Assembly: GCF_039543245.1 (NCBI RefSeq)
Contig: NZ_BAABJJ010000004.1
Span: forward strand, 1 to 64,000
Source: Algibacter_G agarivorans
Lineage (GTDB): Bacteria; Bacteroidota; Bacteroidia; Flavobacteriales; Flavobacteriaceae
Length of the DNA: 64,000 nucleotides
Direction of reading: 5' to 3'
Shown here: piece by piece, positions 27,516 to 36,280 of the stretch
Position numbering within the stretch: the first letter of the stretch is position 1
How the letters are laid out: every line of letters begins with the position of its first letter
The notes under the pieces: generated by a model
The model's database searches: none
The model's input: the letters and a program-made list of their open reading frames with translations, nothing else
Told to the model about the DNA's origin: nothing
Made by a program: the position numbers and the translations under genes

Positions 27516-28481
27516 TTAAAGTTTAACAAATTTGTAATAATCATCTTTGCTTGTAATGGCATAATATGCGCCTTTATCCAAATCTGAAACGGTTATGGAA
27601 TTTGTGTTTGTTTCTTCTTTTACAACCTCTCCATTAGTCGATATAATTCTAATAAATTCATAGGATGGGTTGCCTGGTAAGGTTAAACTATTCGAGTTTT
27701 TATTAAGTGAAAGTGTAATATGCTGCTCGTTCAAATCATCAAGAGTAAGTACTTTTATGGCTTTAGTGATTTCAATTCCAGAGAGTTCTTTACTTACAAT
27801 ATTTTCGTTAGGAAAGCCTTCCCCAGAGCCATAATACAATACAAAACGATATTTGTTGCCTTCCTTTGGTTGTCCTGCATTTAAAGTTACCTTTATCGAA
27901 CCTTCCCCAGTATTAATGCTTCTGTTTTGACTTGCAGCAATCCATTGTTGGCCATTCCATAACGCTACTTGAAGCAATCTTGGTGCGCTGGCTTTGTATT
28001 TAATATCAAACTCAAAAACTTCCCTACTAGAAAGTGAAGTGGGGGTTAATAAAGAAAAGGATGCATCGTCTAAAATGGGAGCGTCGTTTTTGGTTATTTC
28101 TACATTTCTTATGATGGACGAAGCGCGTTCTGATTTCCAATCGCCACCTCTATCTCGTACAGAAACCAAAATACGATAACCTTTGCCAACTCGTGGTTTA
28201 TCTTTTGGACTGATTTGAAATTGAAATACACCTTTCCCTTTGTCTACAGGAATGGTTTTTCCGGCCCAAAATTTGCCTGGACCGCCAGAAATATCTAAAG
28301 CTAAATCGGAATCTTTTGAAACTTCATATCCAACAAAAAAGCTATACGAAGATGCACTTTTAAGTTTTACTGGCACATCTTTTACGAATATTACTTTGTC
28401 GTTTTGGGCTTGATTTTTAAAGGATATGAACCCGAAAAAGAGTAGGGCAATGAATTTGATTGTTATTATGCAATGTTTCAT
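27516..28481 (-). CDS. Secreted beta-sandwich protein, possible carbohydrate-binding, with CTD-like end
   Basis: About 321 residues from the ATG at 28481, which places the signal peptide (ending NQAQ) at the N-terminus; a longer reading to 28529 adds a charged leader. Two similar beta-sandwich blocks of about 110 residues are visible (compare GPGKFWAGKTI with LQVALWNGQQW), each with KYRF/GYRI-type strands. The last 65 residues end in a strand-rich segment (GEVVKEE, LDKGAYYAI, KFVKL) like a type IX secretion C-terminal domain. No catalytic motif is seen. It is coupled to the GH86 gene, so it may bind the substrate for GH86. Family not recognised. Confidence 0.6.
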   Translation of the reverse strand: MKHCIITIKFIALLFFGFISFKNQAQNDKVIFVKDVPVKLKSASSYSFFVGYEVSKDSDLALDISGGPGKFWAGKTIPVDKGKGVFQFQISPKDKPRVGKGYRILVSVRDRGGDWKSERASSIIRNVEITKNDAPILDDASFSLLTPTSLSSREVFEFDIKYKASAPRLLQVALWNGQQWIAASQNRSINTGEGSIKVTLNAGQPKEGNKYRFVLYYGSGEGFPNENIVSKELSGIEITKAIKVLTLDDLNEQHITLSLNKNSNSLTLPGNPSYEFIRIISTNGEVVKEETNTNSITVSDLDKGAYYAITSKDDYYKFVKL

Positions 28482-28565
28482 AATATTGGTTTTATTTATT
28501 TTGGTTTTAACCTTTTGCTCCTGTCTCACTGCGAGTGTTTGAAATTAATAATGCTAGAACCTATT

Positions 28566-28573
28566 CAAATCTA
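28566..28573 (-). promoter_or_regulatory. Candidate -7 box for the GH86 run
   Basis: On the minus strand this reads TAGATTTG, a full match to TAnnTTTG, 85 bases from the start of the secreted beta-sandwich gene. The recurring CATATG-type motif pair lies 28-56 bases further upstream, where an activator would be expected. Confidence 0.4.
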
Positions 28574-28600
28574 AGTAATAAATAAAGCATCATAAATAAT

Positions 28601-28629
28601 ACATGGTTATAATTTGATAACATATGTCC
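28601..28629. promoter_or_regulatory. Recurrent CATATG-type motif, copy 3 (two half-sites)
   Basis: ACATGGTTAT at 28601-28610 and AACATATGTCC at 28619-28629 lie in the divergent region between the GH86 run (minus) and a GH16 gene (plus). They resemble the motifs at 13537 and 25656. Position suggests control of one or both directions. Confidence 0.4.
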
Positions 28630-28769
28630 ATTAAAAGCGATTTAGAGTGCTCTAAGTCCTTACCTTAAGACCATATGAAGTTCTAAAAAGTCTGTTTTTA
28701 TCCTTTGTTGTAACTGTTAACATGTAATTTTATTAACATCAAATTCATTGAATGAAATAAAAAATTTTC

Positions 28770-30650
28770 ATGAAAAAACCTTTGCTTTTATTGTTGTTTA
28801 TTGCTTTTTCAACACTTGTAAATGCTCAGCCGCCAGAGCCTCCAACGGGTTTTCGATGGGTGTTATATGAGCAATATTCAGACGAGTTTAATGGGGTTTT
28901 GTTAGATGTAACCAAGTGGAAAAATAGCTTTACTAATTGGCAAGGACGCGTTCCGGCAAAATTTGAACCAACCGCTGTAAGTGTTCAAAGAGGTAACATG
29001 CAAATAAAAAGTGGTAAATATGGTACACCACAAGGGGCTTACACCATGTATGGTGGTGCTGTAACCTCTATAAAAGAAACCGCTTATTATGGGTATTATG
29101 AGTGTCGATTCAAGAGTTCAAAAATAGCCATGTCCACAACGTTCTGGTTGTCAAATAGCAAACAGGATTACACACCAACAGGATGTACAACGGATAAATA
29201 TAGTCAAGAGTTGGATATTGTTGAAGCTGCCGGTGATACCAGAAACACGTTTCCGTCTTTTAGACAAAAAATGAAATCAAATACCCATCACCGTTACATT
29301 CCCTGTGGAGCATCTAGTGAAACATTTTATTCTAAAGGCACGGATTCGGCATTGTTAGGCAGTGAGGTTTGGGAAGATTATCATACTTATGGTGTACAGT
29401 GGCATGATGCAAAATCAGCCACCTTTTATTCGGATGGAAGATTAGGGGAAAATATATTATTTAACACAACTATAGATGCCAACCCTTTTGATAGACCCAT
29501 GTTTATGGCTATGGTTACCGAAACATATAATTGGTTAACGCCATATCCAACCGATGCAGAATTAAACAATAATGCCATCAATACGGCTTATTATGATTGG
29601 GTTAGAAGTTATCGTTTAGTGCCTATTTTTGATCCTGAACCCGTAAATGCAGCAGATGGTTTGGAGAATGCCGATTTTGAATATGGAGATTTAACCAACT
29701 GGACGGGTTGGGGAGGTACTATAAGAACCGTAAGCACAACAGATCCTTATCAAGGGTCGTATGCCGCACATATTAAAGGAGCAGGTGCACACGAACGTAT
29801 TGTAACCTTAAAACCCAATACTACCTATTTGTTAAAGTCCTATATTAAAGTTTTAGGAGGGAAAATGATTTTAGGAGTTAAAGAAAATAATATGGCTGAA
29901 ACTATTTTGGGAGTTATCAATAATATCTCTAATGCAACTTATCAGCAAACCACTGTAGAGTTTACAACAGGAGCGGAAACAAGTGTTAAATTTTACTTTT
30001 ATGCACAAACAACTTCTGATGAAGCATATGGGGATAATTTTGAAATTGTAGAAAAAAATCCACCAGCAAAAGCACCGGTTTTTACAGAGGATATTAATTT
30101 TAATTCAGAGCCAACCTTATCAAATGCTACCCAAACTTTAACAGTATCATATAATTATAAAGCAAATTTAAACAGAGATATTAAATTTCATGTATTTGAT
30201 TCAGGAAATAATGAAGTTTATACGACCACTATTAATGGTTTGGAAGGTTATGGAAATCATAATGTATCACTTTCCCTAGGAAGCACTTTGTCAAGTGGTG
30301 ATTATACTGTAGTAGCAGATATTAGACCAGAAGGAGGTAGTGATGCTCAAATTATAGATACAATTACTAGTTCTCAACTTACGCTTTCATCTACGGATTT
30401 TAAGAAAAATGTTTTTAGTATTGAATTATACCCAAATCCCGCAAGTGATTTGGTTCAAATAAAAACGGAAGGCCTAAAAGGAAAAACTGAAGTTGAAATA
30501 TTTAATATTTTGGGTCGCCTTGTTATGAAAACCGAATTTGAAAACAACCAATTGGATTTAGATTTAAATTCACTTTCAAGTAGTAGTATGTATTTTTTGA
30601 TTTTAAGAAATAATGAAAAAACAGCAACTAATAAATTAGTGATTAAATAG
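28770..30650 (+). CDS. GH16 endo-hydrolase with CBM-like modules and type IX sorting domain
   Basis: 626 residues. Signal peptide ends VNAQ (about residue 20). The GH16 domain spans about 28-290, with the catalytic signature E147-L-D-I-V-E152 (nucleophile E147, acid/base E152). A CBM4/9-like sandwich follows (about 297-435, GLENADFEYGDLTNW), then an Ig-like region, and finally a C-terminal domain (about 550-626, LYPNPASD and LGRLVMK) typical of type IX secretion. The enzyme is therefore secreted and likely attached to the outer surface. Family context: beta-agarase or beta-porphyranase. It is the first gene of the plus-strand run and has a terminator after it. Confidence 0.92.
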   Translation: MKKPLLLLLFIAFSTLVNAQPPEPPTGFRWVLYEQYSDEFNGVLLDVTKWKNSFTNWQGRVPAKFEPTAVSVQRGNMQIKSGKYGTPQGAYTMYGGAVTSIKETAYYGYYECRFKSSKIAMSTTFWLSNSKQDYTPTGCTTDKYSQELDIVEAAGDTRNTFPSFRQKMKSNTHHRYIPCGASSETFYSKGTDSALLGSEVWEDYHTYGVQWHDAKSATFYSDGRLGENILFNTTIDANPFDRPMFMAMVTETYNWLTPYPTDAELNNNAINTAYYDWVRSYRLVPIFDPEPVNAADGLENADFEYGDLTNWTGWGGTIRTVSTTDPYQGSYAAHIKGAGAHERIVTLKPNTTYLLKSYIKVLGGKMILGVKENNMAETILGVINNISNATYQQTTVEFTTGAETSVKFYFYAQTTSDEAYGDNFEIVEKNPPAKAPVFTEDINFNSEPTLSNATQTLTVSYNYKANLNRDIKFHVFDSGNNEVYTTTINGLEGYGNHNVSLSLGSTLSSGDYTVVADIRPEGGSDAQIIDTITSSQLTLSSTDFKKNVFSIELYPNPASDLVQIKTEGLKGKTEVEIFNILGRLVMKTEFENNQLDLDLNSLSSSSMYFLILRNNEKTATNKLVIK

Positions 30651-30652
30651 CG

Positions 30653-30691
30653 AAAAACTCCAATGAGATTTGATTTTTCATTGGGGTTTTT
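30653..30691 (+). terminator. Rho-independent terminator after the secreted GH16
   Basis: A 14-base arm pair (30653-30666 with 30678-30691) with one G-T mismatch; the right arm ends in TTTTT. It begins two bases beyond the GH16 stop codon, so it should separate this gene from the next GH16. Confidence 0.85.
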
Positions 30692-30729
30692 AATTAATAA
30701 TAATAGTTGACAATAAAAATTGTTAAATA

Positions 30730-31602
30730 ATGAATAAAAAACGTTTACAAAATTTATGTTTTGTACTCCTTTTTTCTGGAGTAACATGGGCGCAAGAATT
30801 AACCATTCCTCCAAAAAAGTATGTTGATTCTGTTCAAATTGAGCGTGCCGTAAATAGAAATAATGATGATTTTCCGTTATCAGACCAGCAGAACTTAAAA
30901 CACTGGAAGCTATTAAAAGAGGTTTCTGATGAATTTAAAGGCAGTAAGCTGAATGAAACCATTTGGTTTCCAAACAACCCTAAATGGAAGGGGAGACCTC
31001 CAACTTTTTTTCATGGTTCTAATGTAAAAATTGAAAATGATGAACTTGTAATTAGGGTCAACCAACATGGCGATGCTACCTTGCCAGATCAATTTACACA
31101 CTCTACAGGCTTTATTAAAAGTAAAAACAAATTCTTGTATGGCTATTTTGAAGCAGAATGCAAACTCATGGACACGCCGTGGGTTTCGGGTTTCTGGATG
31201 ACTAATGTTGATACAGATTGGTGGACCGAGATAGATATCTGTGAGAATGCTCCAGGGGTAGATTATAACCGTCACGATCTGAATTCAAATATACATGTTT
31301 TTAAATCTCCCAAAGACAAAGGCGATGTAAAAGCCCATTTTTCGCGAACCAAAAAGTATTATTTTCCTAAAGAATTACAAACCGATTACCATGTTTGGGG
31401 ATTGGAATGGACGGAAAAATACATTCGATTTTATATTGACGGTATTTTATTTCGTGAGGCAGTGAATACGCATTGGCACCAACCTTTAGAAGTCAATTTT
31501 AATTGTGAATCCAATAAATGGTTTGGTGCATTACCAGATGATAATCGGTTGGATGGTGAATTCCATGTGAAGTATTTTAGGGCTTGGGAACTAAAAAAAT
31601 AG
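30730..31602 (+). CDS. GH16 endo-galactanase (agarase/porphyranase-like)
   Basis: 290 residues with a signal peptide (ending WAQ at about 22). The catalytic motif is E167-I-D-I-C-E172. WKGRPPTFF and FTHSTGFIKSK are blocks shared with GH16 porphyranase/agarase relatives; the sandwich ends YFRAWELKK. There is no accessory module. It closely resembles the pseudogene at 37542-38429, which shares the same odd N-terminal region before the catalytic domain. Likely an endo-acting beta-1,4-galactanase on red-algal polymers; exact specificity unresolved. Confidence 0.9.
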   Translation: MNKKRLQNLCFVLLFSGVTWAQELTIPPKKYVDSVQIERAVNRNNDDFPLSDQQNLKHWKLLKEVSDEFKGSKLNETIWFPNNPKWKGRPPTFFHGSNVKIENDELVIRVNQHGDATLPDQFTHSTGFIKSKNKFLYGYFEAECKLMDTPWVSGFWMTNVDTDWWTEIDICENAPGVDYNRHDLNSNIHVFKSPKDKGDVKAHFSRTKKYYFPKELQTDYHVWGLEWTEKYIRFYIDGILFREAVNTHWHQPLEVNFNCESNKWFGALPDDNRLDGEFHVKYFRAWELKK

Positions 31603-31732
31603 AAGACGAATGCTATTATTTTCTTTTCATATTTTAATAAATAATATTTGAACACTTTTATTCTTCAAGAAGTTTAAAATCAATTATACTAGTAAGCTGT
31701 AGCATGCATATCTAATAAAAATAAAAATAAAA

Positions 31733-33574
31733 ATGAAAATTAATTCTTTCCTTACTCTTTTATTCATTTTTGGTGTTTCCTCTTTAAGAGCCCAACAACC
31801 TAATATAGTTTGGATTACTTCTGAAGATAATTCAATCCATTATATGAAATTGTTCGACTCTAATGGTGTTGAAACACCTAATATTGAAAGATTAGCACAA
31901 CATGGTGTAAAATTCAATAGAACTTTCTCAAATACCAGCGTTTGTAGTGCGGCTCGATCTACATTGATAACTGGTGTTTATGGGCCAAAATTAGCTACAC
32001 ACTATCATAGAGCAGAGCAAAAAATAACCTTGCCTGAAAACATAAAAATGTTTCCTGAATACCTACGCAATGCAGGATATTACACAACCAATAACCTAAA
32101 AGAAGATTATAATATTTATAAAGGTGTAGATGTTTGGGATGACTCTTCAAAAGATGCAAATTGGAAAAACAGAAAAAACGGACAGCCCTTTTTTCATGTT
32201 TATAATATAGGGACAACCCATGAAGGGATTGTACATTTTTCTGAGGAAAAAATGAAATCTTCATCAACAATAACAGCAATTGACTCTGTTTTTATACAAC
32301 CCAATCACCCTAATACCCAAAACTTTAAATACACTAACGCATTTTACAGAGACCAAATTCAGAAAATGGATACTGAAGTTGGGCAAGTAATTAAAGCGTT
32401 GGAAGAAGAAGGTCTTTTAAAAAATACTATAATTTTTTATTATGCCGATCATGGTGGTGTTTTGCCTAATAGTAAAGGCTATTTAAAAGAAACCGGTCTA
32501 CATGTTCCATTAGTGGTTTATTTACCAGAAAAGTATAAAAACCTATCACCATTTAGCATAGGGTCTTCAACGAATGCATTTGTTAGTTTTGTTGATTTTG
32601 GAGCTACAGTTTTGAATCTTGCTGGTATTGAAATTCCTAAAACTATAGACGGAAAACCCTTTTTGGGAAAAAACATAAAGGCTAAGAAACTCGTGAAGCA
32701 GGACGAAGCATTTGGATATGCAGATAGATTTGATGAAAAATATGATATGGTAAGAAGCCTTAGAAAAGGCAATTTAAAATATATTAGAAATTTTCAGCCT
32801 TTTAATATTGATGGCTTAATGAATAATTATCGATATAAACAACTTGCCTATAGTGAATGGAAAAGTTTATTTGATAATGGGCAACTTAGACCCATACAAT
32901 CCAGTTTTTTTGAACCTAAAACTTCAGAGGAGCTTTATGACGTTGAAAATGATCCTTTTGAAACTATAAATCTAGCCAATAATCCAGCATATACAAAAGA
33001 GCGCTCTCAATTAAGAAACATCTTAAATTCTTGGATCAAAAAAATGCCGGATTTATCATTTTATCCTGAATACTATCTAATTAAAGATGCTTTTAAGAAC
33101 CCTATTGCATTTGGTAAAGCACATAGAAAAAACATTAATCGTTATCTGAAAATTGCGAACTTACAGCTAACGTCTTTTGAAAAAGCAAAACCCAAACTGT
33201 TAAAATATTTAAAATCTTCTGATGAACTAGAACGCCTTTGGGCATTAACTGTTTGTTCTAGTTTTGGTGAAAAAGCAAAAGAATTTTCATTGGAAATTGA
33301 AAAAATAATGAGCTCCGATACACTTTTGCTAAACAGGATGAGGGCTACAGAATTTTTTGCCATTACAGGAATAAAAGATACTTCTTACGAAATGATTAAT
33401 ATTCTATATCAATCTAAAAATGAAACAGAAGCGCTCTTAATCTTAAACGCCATTGTATTGCAACGTGATTTCTACCAAAAACTTGATTTCATGATTGATA
33501 TTACTAAAATCGATAATAGAGTTAGAGAAAACAAATTAATCGTAGAAAGACTAAAATATTTAGAATTAAAATAA
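31733..33574 (+). CDS. S1-family sulfatase with CSAAR active site
   Basis: 613 residues. Signal peptide ends LRAQ. The metal motif reads SEDNS (Glu31-Asp32) instead of the usual DDQ, and the formylglycine site is C71-S-A-A-R75, a signature of the heparan-N-sulfatase-like branch (S1_8 type). DHGGVLP is the second metal motif. After the sulfatase fold (to about 435) is a helical extension of about 150 residues with LERLWALTVCSSFG, resembling HEAT-like repeats. In this locus the target is probably an O-sulfated galactan unit rather than an N-sulfate. It lies 6 bases upstream of the next GH16 reading frame. Confidence 0.9.
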   Translation: MKINSFLTLLFIFGVSSLRAQQPNIVWITSEDNSIHYMKLFDSNGVETPNIERLAQHGVKFNRTFSNTSVCSAARSTLITGVYGPKLATHYHRAEQKITLPENIKMFPEYLRNAGYYTTNNLKEDYNIYKGVDVWDDSSKDANWKNRKNGQPFFHVYNIGTTHEGIVHFSEEKMKSSSTITAIDSVFIQPNHPNTQNFKYTNAFYRDQIQKMDTEVGQVIKALEEEGLLKNTIIFYYADHGGVLPNSKGYLKETGLHVPLVVYLPEKYKNLSPFSIGSSTNAFVSFVDFGATVLNLAGIEIPKTIDGKPFLGKNIKAKKLVKQDEAFGYADRFDEKYDMVRSLRKGNLKYIRNFQPFNIDGLMNNYRYKQLAYSEWKSLFDNGQLRPIQSSFFEPKTSEELYDVENDPFETINLANNPAYTKERSQLRNILNSWIKKMPDLSFYPEYYLIKDAFKNPIAFGKAHRKNINRYLKIANLQLTSFEKAKPKLLKYLKSSDELERLWALTVCSSFGEKAKEFSLEIEKIMSSDTLLLNRMRATEFFAITGIKDTSYEMINILYQSKNETEALLILNAIVLQRDFYQKLDFMIDITKIDNRVRENKLIVERLKYLELK

Positions 33575-33613
33575 TAAAAAATGAATGGAAAACATCAAAA
33601 TATGAATTTAATA

Positions 33614-34492
33614 ATGAAACTATCGAAACAAGTATTAACTGTGATTCTACTATTCGTAGCAACAACTATTTTTGCGCAAAAGTCACCAACCTTCATTAAT
33701 GGTGAAGACCCAAGACCAACCGATACGAAATGGGAATTGATTAAAAATATGTCCGATGAGTTTAACGGTAAAAAAGTAGATGAAGAAAAGTGGCAAATAT
33801 CCGGTCAAGGATGGATTGGTAGACCACCGGGCTTATTTCTTGCCGAAAATGTTAAAGTTAACAATGGTAGTTTGCAAATAACTACAACAATGTTACCAAA
33901 ATCTGTTAGTATAGACAATGAAGAGTTTACGCATGGAGGTGGGTATGTTGGATCCAGAAACGGTATGACTTATGGGTATTATGAATGTGAAATGAAAGCT
34001 AATAAAACATTCATGTCATCTACGTTTTGGTTGATAAATAAGGGTGAAGATTTAAAAGGTTGTGATAATAGAACCACAGAATTAGATATACAAGAATGTG
34101 TTGGACAAATTACAAATGATGAGGAATGGATGAATAATTTTGATCAATCCATGAATTCGAATACACATAGTAGAAATATTCCAGAGGACTGCGACTATAT
34201 TAAAGGCTCAGAAAAAGCAAGTGCAATTATAGGAGGAAAAGTATATGATGATTTTCATGTTTACGGGGTTTGGTGGAAGTCTAAAAATGAAATCTTATTC
34301 TTTTTAGATGGTAAAATGAAATCGAAAGTGAAACCATCAGCTGATTTTGATATTGAAATGTATTTAAGAATGGTTGTTGAAACTTACGACTGGAATCCCG
34401 TTCCTGCTGATGGTGGCATGACGGGTTCTTTAGAAGATAGAACAACCACTTATAATTGGGTAAGATCTTGGAAACTGGAAGATAATAAATAA
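33614..34492 (+). CDS. GH16 beta-porphyranase-like enzyme
   Basis: 292 residues from the ATG at 33614, which gives a clean signal peptide (ending IFAQ); in-frame ATGs at 33581 and 33602 are less suitable. Porphyranase-type blocks: WIGRPPGLF, FTHGGGYVGSR, YYECEMKANKTFMSSTFWL, and the catalytic E156-L-D-I-Q-E161. It has no accessory domain. The pattern matches characterised PorA/PorB-type beta-porphyranases, which cut next to L-galactose-6-sulfate. Followed 16 bases later by a GH29 gene, which would act on released oligosaccharides. A tail homologous to its 3' end recurs at 36097. Confidence 0.9.
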   Translation: MKLSKQVLTVILLFVATTIFAQKSPTFINGEDPRPTDTKWELIKNMSDEFNGKKVDEEKWQISGQGWIGRPPGLFLAENVKVNNGSLQITTTMLPKSVSIDNEEFTHGGGYVGSRNGMTYGYYECEMKANKTFMSSTFWLINKGEDLKGCDNRTTELDIQECVGQITNDEEWMNNFDQSMNSNTHSRNIPEDCDYIKGSEKASAIIGGKVYDDFHVYGVWWKSKNEILFFLDGKMKSKVKPSADFDIEMYLRMVVETYDWNPVPADGGMTGSLEDRTTTYNWVRSWKLEDNK

Positions 34493-34508
34493 TAATAAAA
34501 AAATAATT

Positions 34509-36092
34509 ATGAGAATTATTAAAGCTTTAATCCTCTTTTTATGTGTTGTGTTTTTAAATTGTAAGGAGAAACCAACCAATCAAAAGAAAAATAGTTTAAA
34601 CATTGAATCTTCAATTTCTTTTGAAGAAAATTGGGAGTCGCTTGAAAAAGTGAATCCAGAACCAAATTGGTTTAAAGACGCCAAGTTTGGTATCTATACA
34701 CATTGGGGACCAGCATCTGAAGCTTTTAAAGGTGCTGATCCTAATAAATGGTATGGAGGCTGGCATGGCATGTTAATGTATAAAGATGGTGTTAAAATTG
34801 AAACAGAAAACGGAAAACCATCAAGCAATTTCACACATCATAAAGAAAAATATGGAGATCCCGCTGAATTTGGGTATAAGCATATTATTGAACAATTTAA
34901 TCCTTCTAAATTCAATGCTAAAGAATGGGCAGAATTGTTTGAAAAATCAGGAGCTAAGTTTGCAGGGCCTGTAGCCATGCATCATGACAATTTTGCAATG
35001 TGGAATAGTAAAGCGACACGGTGGAATTCGATGAATTATGGAGGCATAGATCCTTCACTAGAACTTAAAAAAGAAATTGAAAGTAGAGGCATGAAATTTA
35101 TGGGATCATTTCATCATGCATTCACTTGGAAATATTATGCTCCAGCTCATAAATATGGTGGAGTAGATCCTAAAGATTATGATTTATACACAAACCCCCA
35201 CAGTATAGATTCTGATATTCCTGATGATGATTTTTATAAGCAATGGTGGGCAACACTAAAAGAGTTTATTGACGTTTATCAACCAGATTTAATTTGGTTT
35301 GATTGGTGGTTAGAAAATATGACAGAAGAATCACGTCAAAAATTTTTAGCGTATTATTATAATAAAGGGTTAGAATGGGGAAAAGAAGTTGTTGTATGTT
35401 ATAAAGAAACTACATTTCCTGAAAATGTAGCCATTAGAGATTATGAAAGAGGCAGACCAAACCAACCTAAAGCACAAACTTGGTTAACAGATACGTCTCC
35501 AGGAGCATGGTTTTACAGACCCAATGCAAAGTTTAAAACATCTAATGAGCTTATAGATATTTTAGTTGATATTGTGTCTAAAAATGGATCTATGTTATTG
35601 AATGTTCCGCCAAATCCTGATGGTTCAATTCCTCAAGACATGAAAGATTTGTTAATTAATATGGGCACTTGGTTAGAAGTAAATGGAGAAGCTATTTATG
35701 AAACAAGACCATGGACAATTTTCGGTGAAGGCCCAACAAGATTGCCTGAAGGCGGGCATAAGGTTGAAAAACATAAAATTGAATATACTAATAAGGATAT
35801 TCGATTTACAAAAAAATCAAACACAGAGTTTTTTGCTATTGTTTTAGATAAACCTGAAAATGAAATTGTGATTAAATCACTTAGTACTGGATTAGGGGTT
35901 TTAAATTCTAAAATTGAAAACATTAATCTTTTAGGTAGCGATGAAGAAATTCAATGGACAAGAAATGATAGAGGATTAGTTATAAAAGTACCTAAAGAAC
36001 TTAAAGAAAGTGAAGCCTACGCATTTAAAATAAATATGGAAGGATATAAAGAGAATGACATAGGAGGGGACATTGAAGCACATATTGACTGA
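34509..36092 (+). CDS. GH29 alpha-L-fucosidase/alpha-L-galactosidase lipoprotein
   Basis: 527 residues with a lipobox ending at Cys18 (FLNC). TIM barrel motifs: FGIYTHWGPAS, VAMHHDNFAM and nucleophile Asp265 in LIWFDWW; SKNGSMLLNVPPNPDG closes the barrel. It is clearly a different subgroup from the GH29 at 24003 (WFDW versus WFDF, and a longer HGMLMYKDG insertion). The gene lies between a porphyranase-like GH16 and GH117, so alpha-L-galactoside or a related L-sugar linkage is plausible. The last residues may have been altered by the deletion scar that begins just downstream. Confidence 0.9.
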   Translation: MRIIKALILFLCVVFLNCKEKPTNQKKNSLNIESSISFEENWESLEKVNPEPNWFKDAKFGIYTHWGPASEAFKGADPNKWYGGWHGMLMYKDGVKIETENGKPSSNFTHHKEKYGDPAEFGYKHIIEQFNPSKFNAKEWAELFEKSGAKFAGPVAMHHDNFAMWNSKATRWNSMNYGGIDPSLELKKEIESRGMKFMGSFHHAFTWKYYAPAHKYGGVDPKDYDLYTNPHSIDSDIPDDDFYKQWWATLKEFIDVYQPDLIWFDWWLENMTEESRQKFLAYYYNKGLEWGKEVVVCYKETTFPENVAIRDYERGRPNQPKAQTWLTDTSPGAWFYRPNAKFKTSNELIDILVDIVSKNGSMLLNVPPNPDGSIPQDMKDLLINMGTWLEVNGEAIYETRPWTIFGEGPTRLPEGGHKVEKHKIEYTNKDIRFTKKSNTEFFAIVLDKPENEIVIKSLSTGLGVLNSKIENINLLGSDEEIQWTRNDRGLVIKVPKELKESEAYAFKINMEGYKENDIGGDIEAHID

Positions 36093-36096
36093 TACT

Positions 36097-36171
36097 ATGT
36101 TAATAACTACAAAGAGAACAATCATTTATAATTGGGTTAGATTGTGGAAATTGGTTGATAGTAAAAAATAA
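36097..36171 (+). pseudogene. 3' remnant of a GH16 gene
   Basis: Reads MLITTKRTIIYNWVRLWKL and a short tail to a stop. The YNWVRxWKL block and following bases match the 3' end of the GH16 gene at 34432-34500 almost base by base, including the AATAATAATAAAAA after the stop. This is the tail of a second copy whose body has been deleted. A short open frame just after (36194-36262) has no recognisable similarity. Confidence 0.75.
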
Positions 36172-36280
36172 TAATAAAAAAAAAATTAAATTTATGAAAT
36201 GTCATAACCAAGATTTGGATAACAAAGAAAATGGTAATTATGCCATTCCATCACACCATTAAAAAAATAAGTATTAACAG

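Noticed and set aside
36194..36262. Small ATG-initiated open frame before the GH117 gene
   Set aside because: Only 22 codons, no similarity, and located in the GH16 deletion scar; more likely chance.
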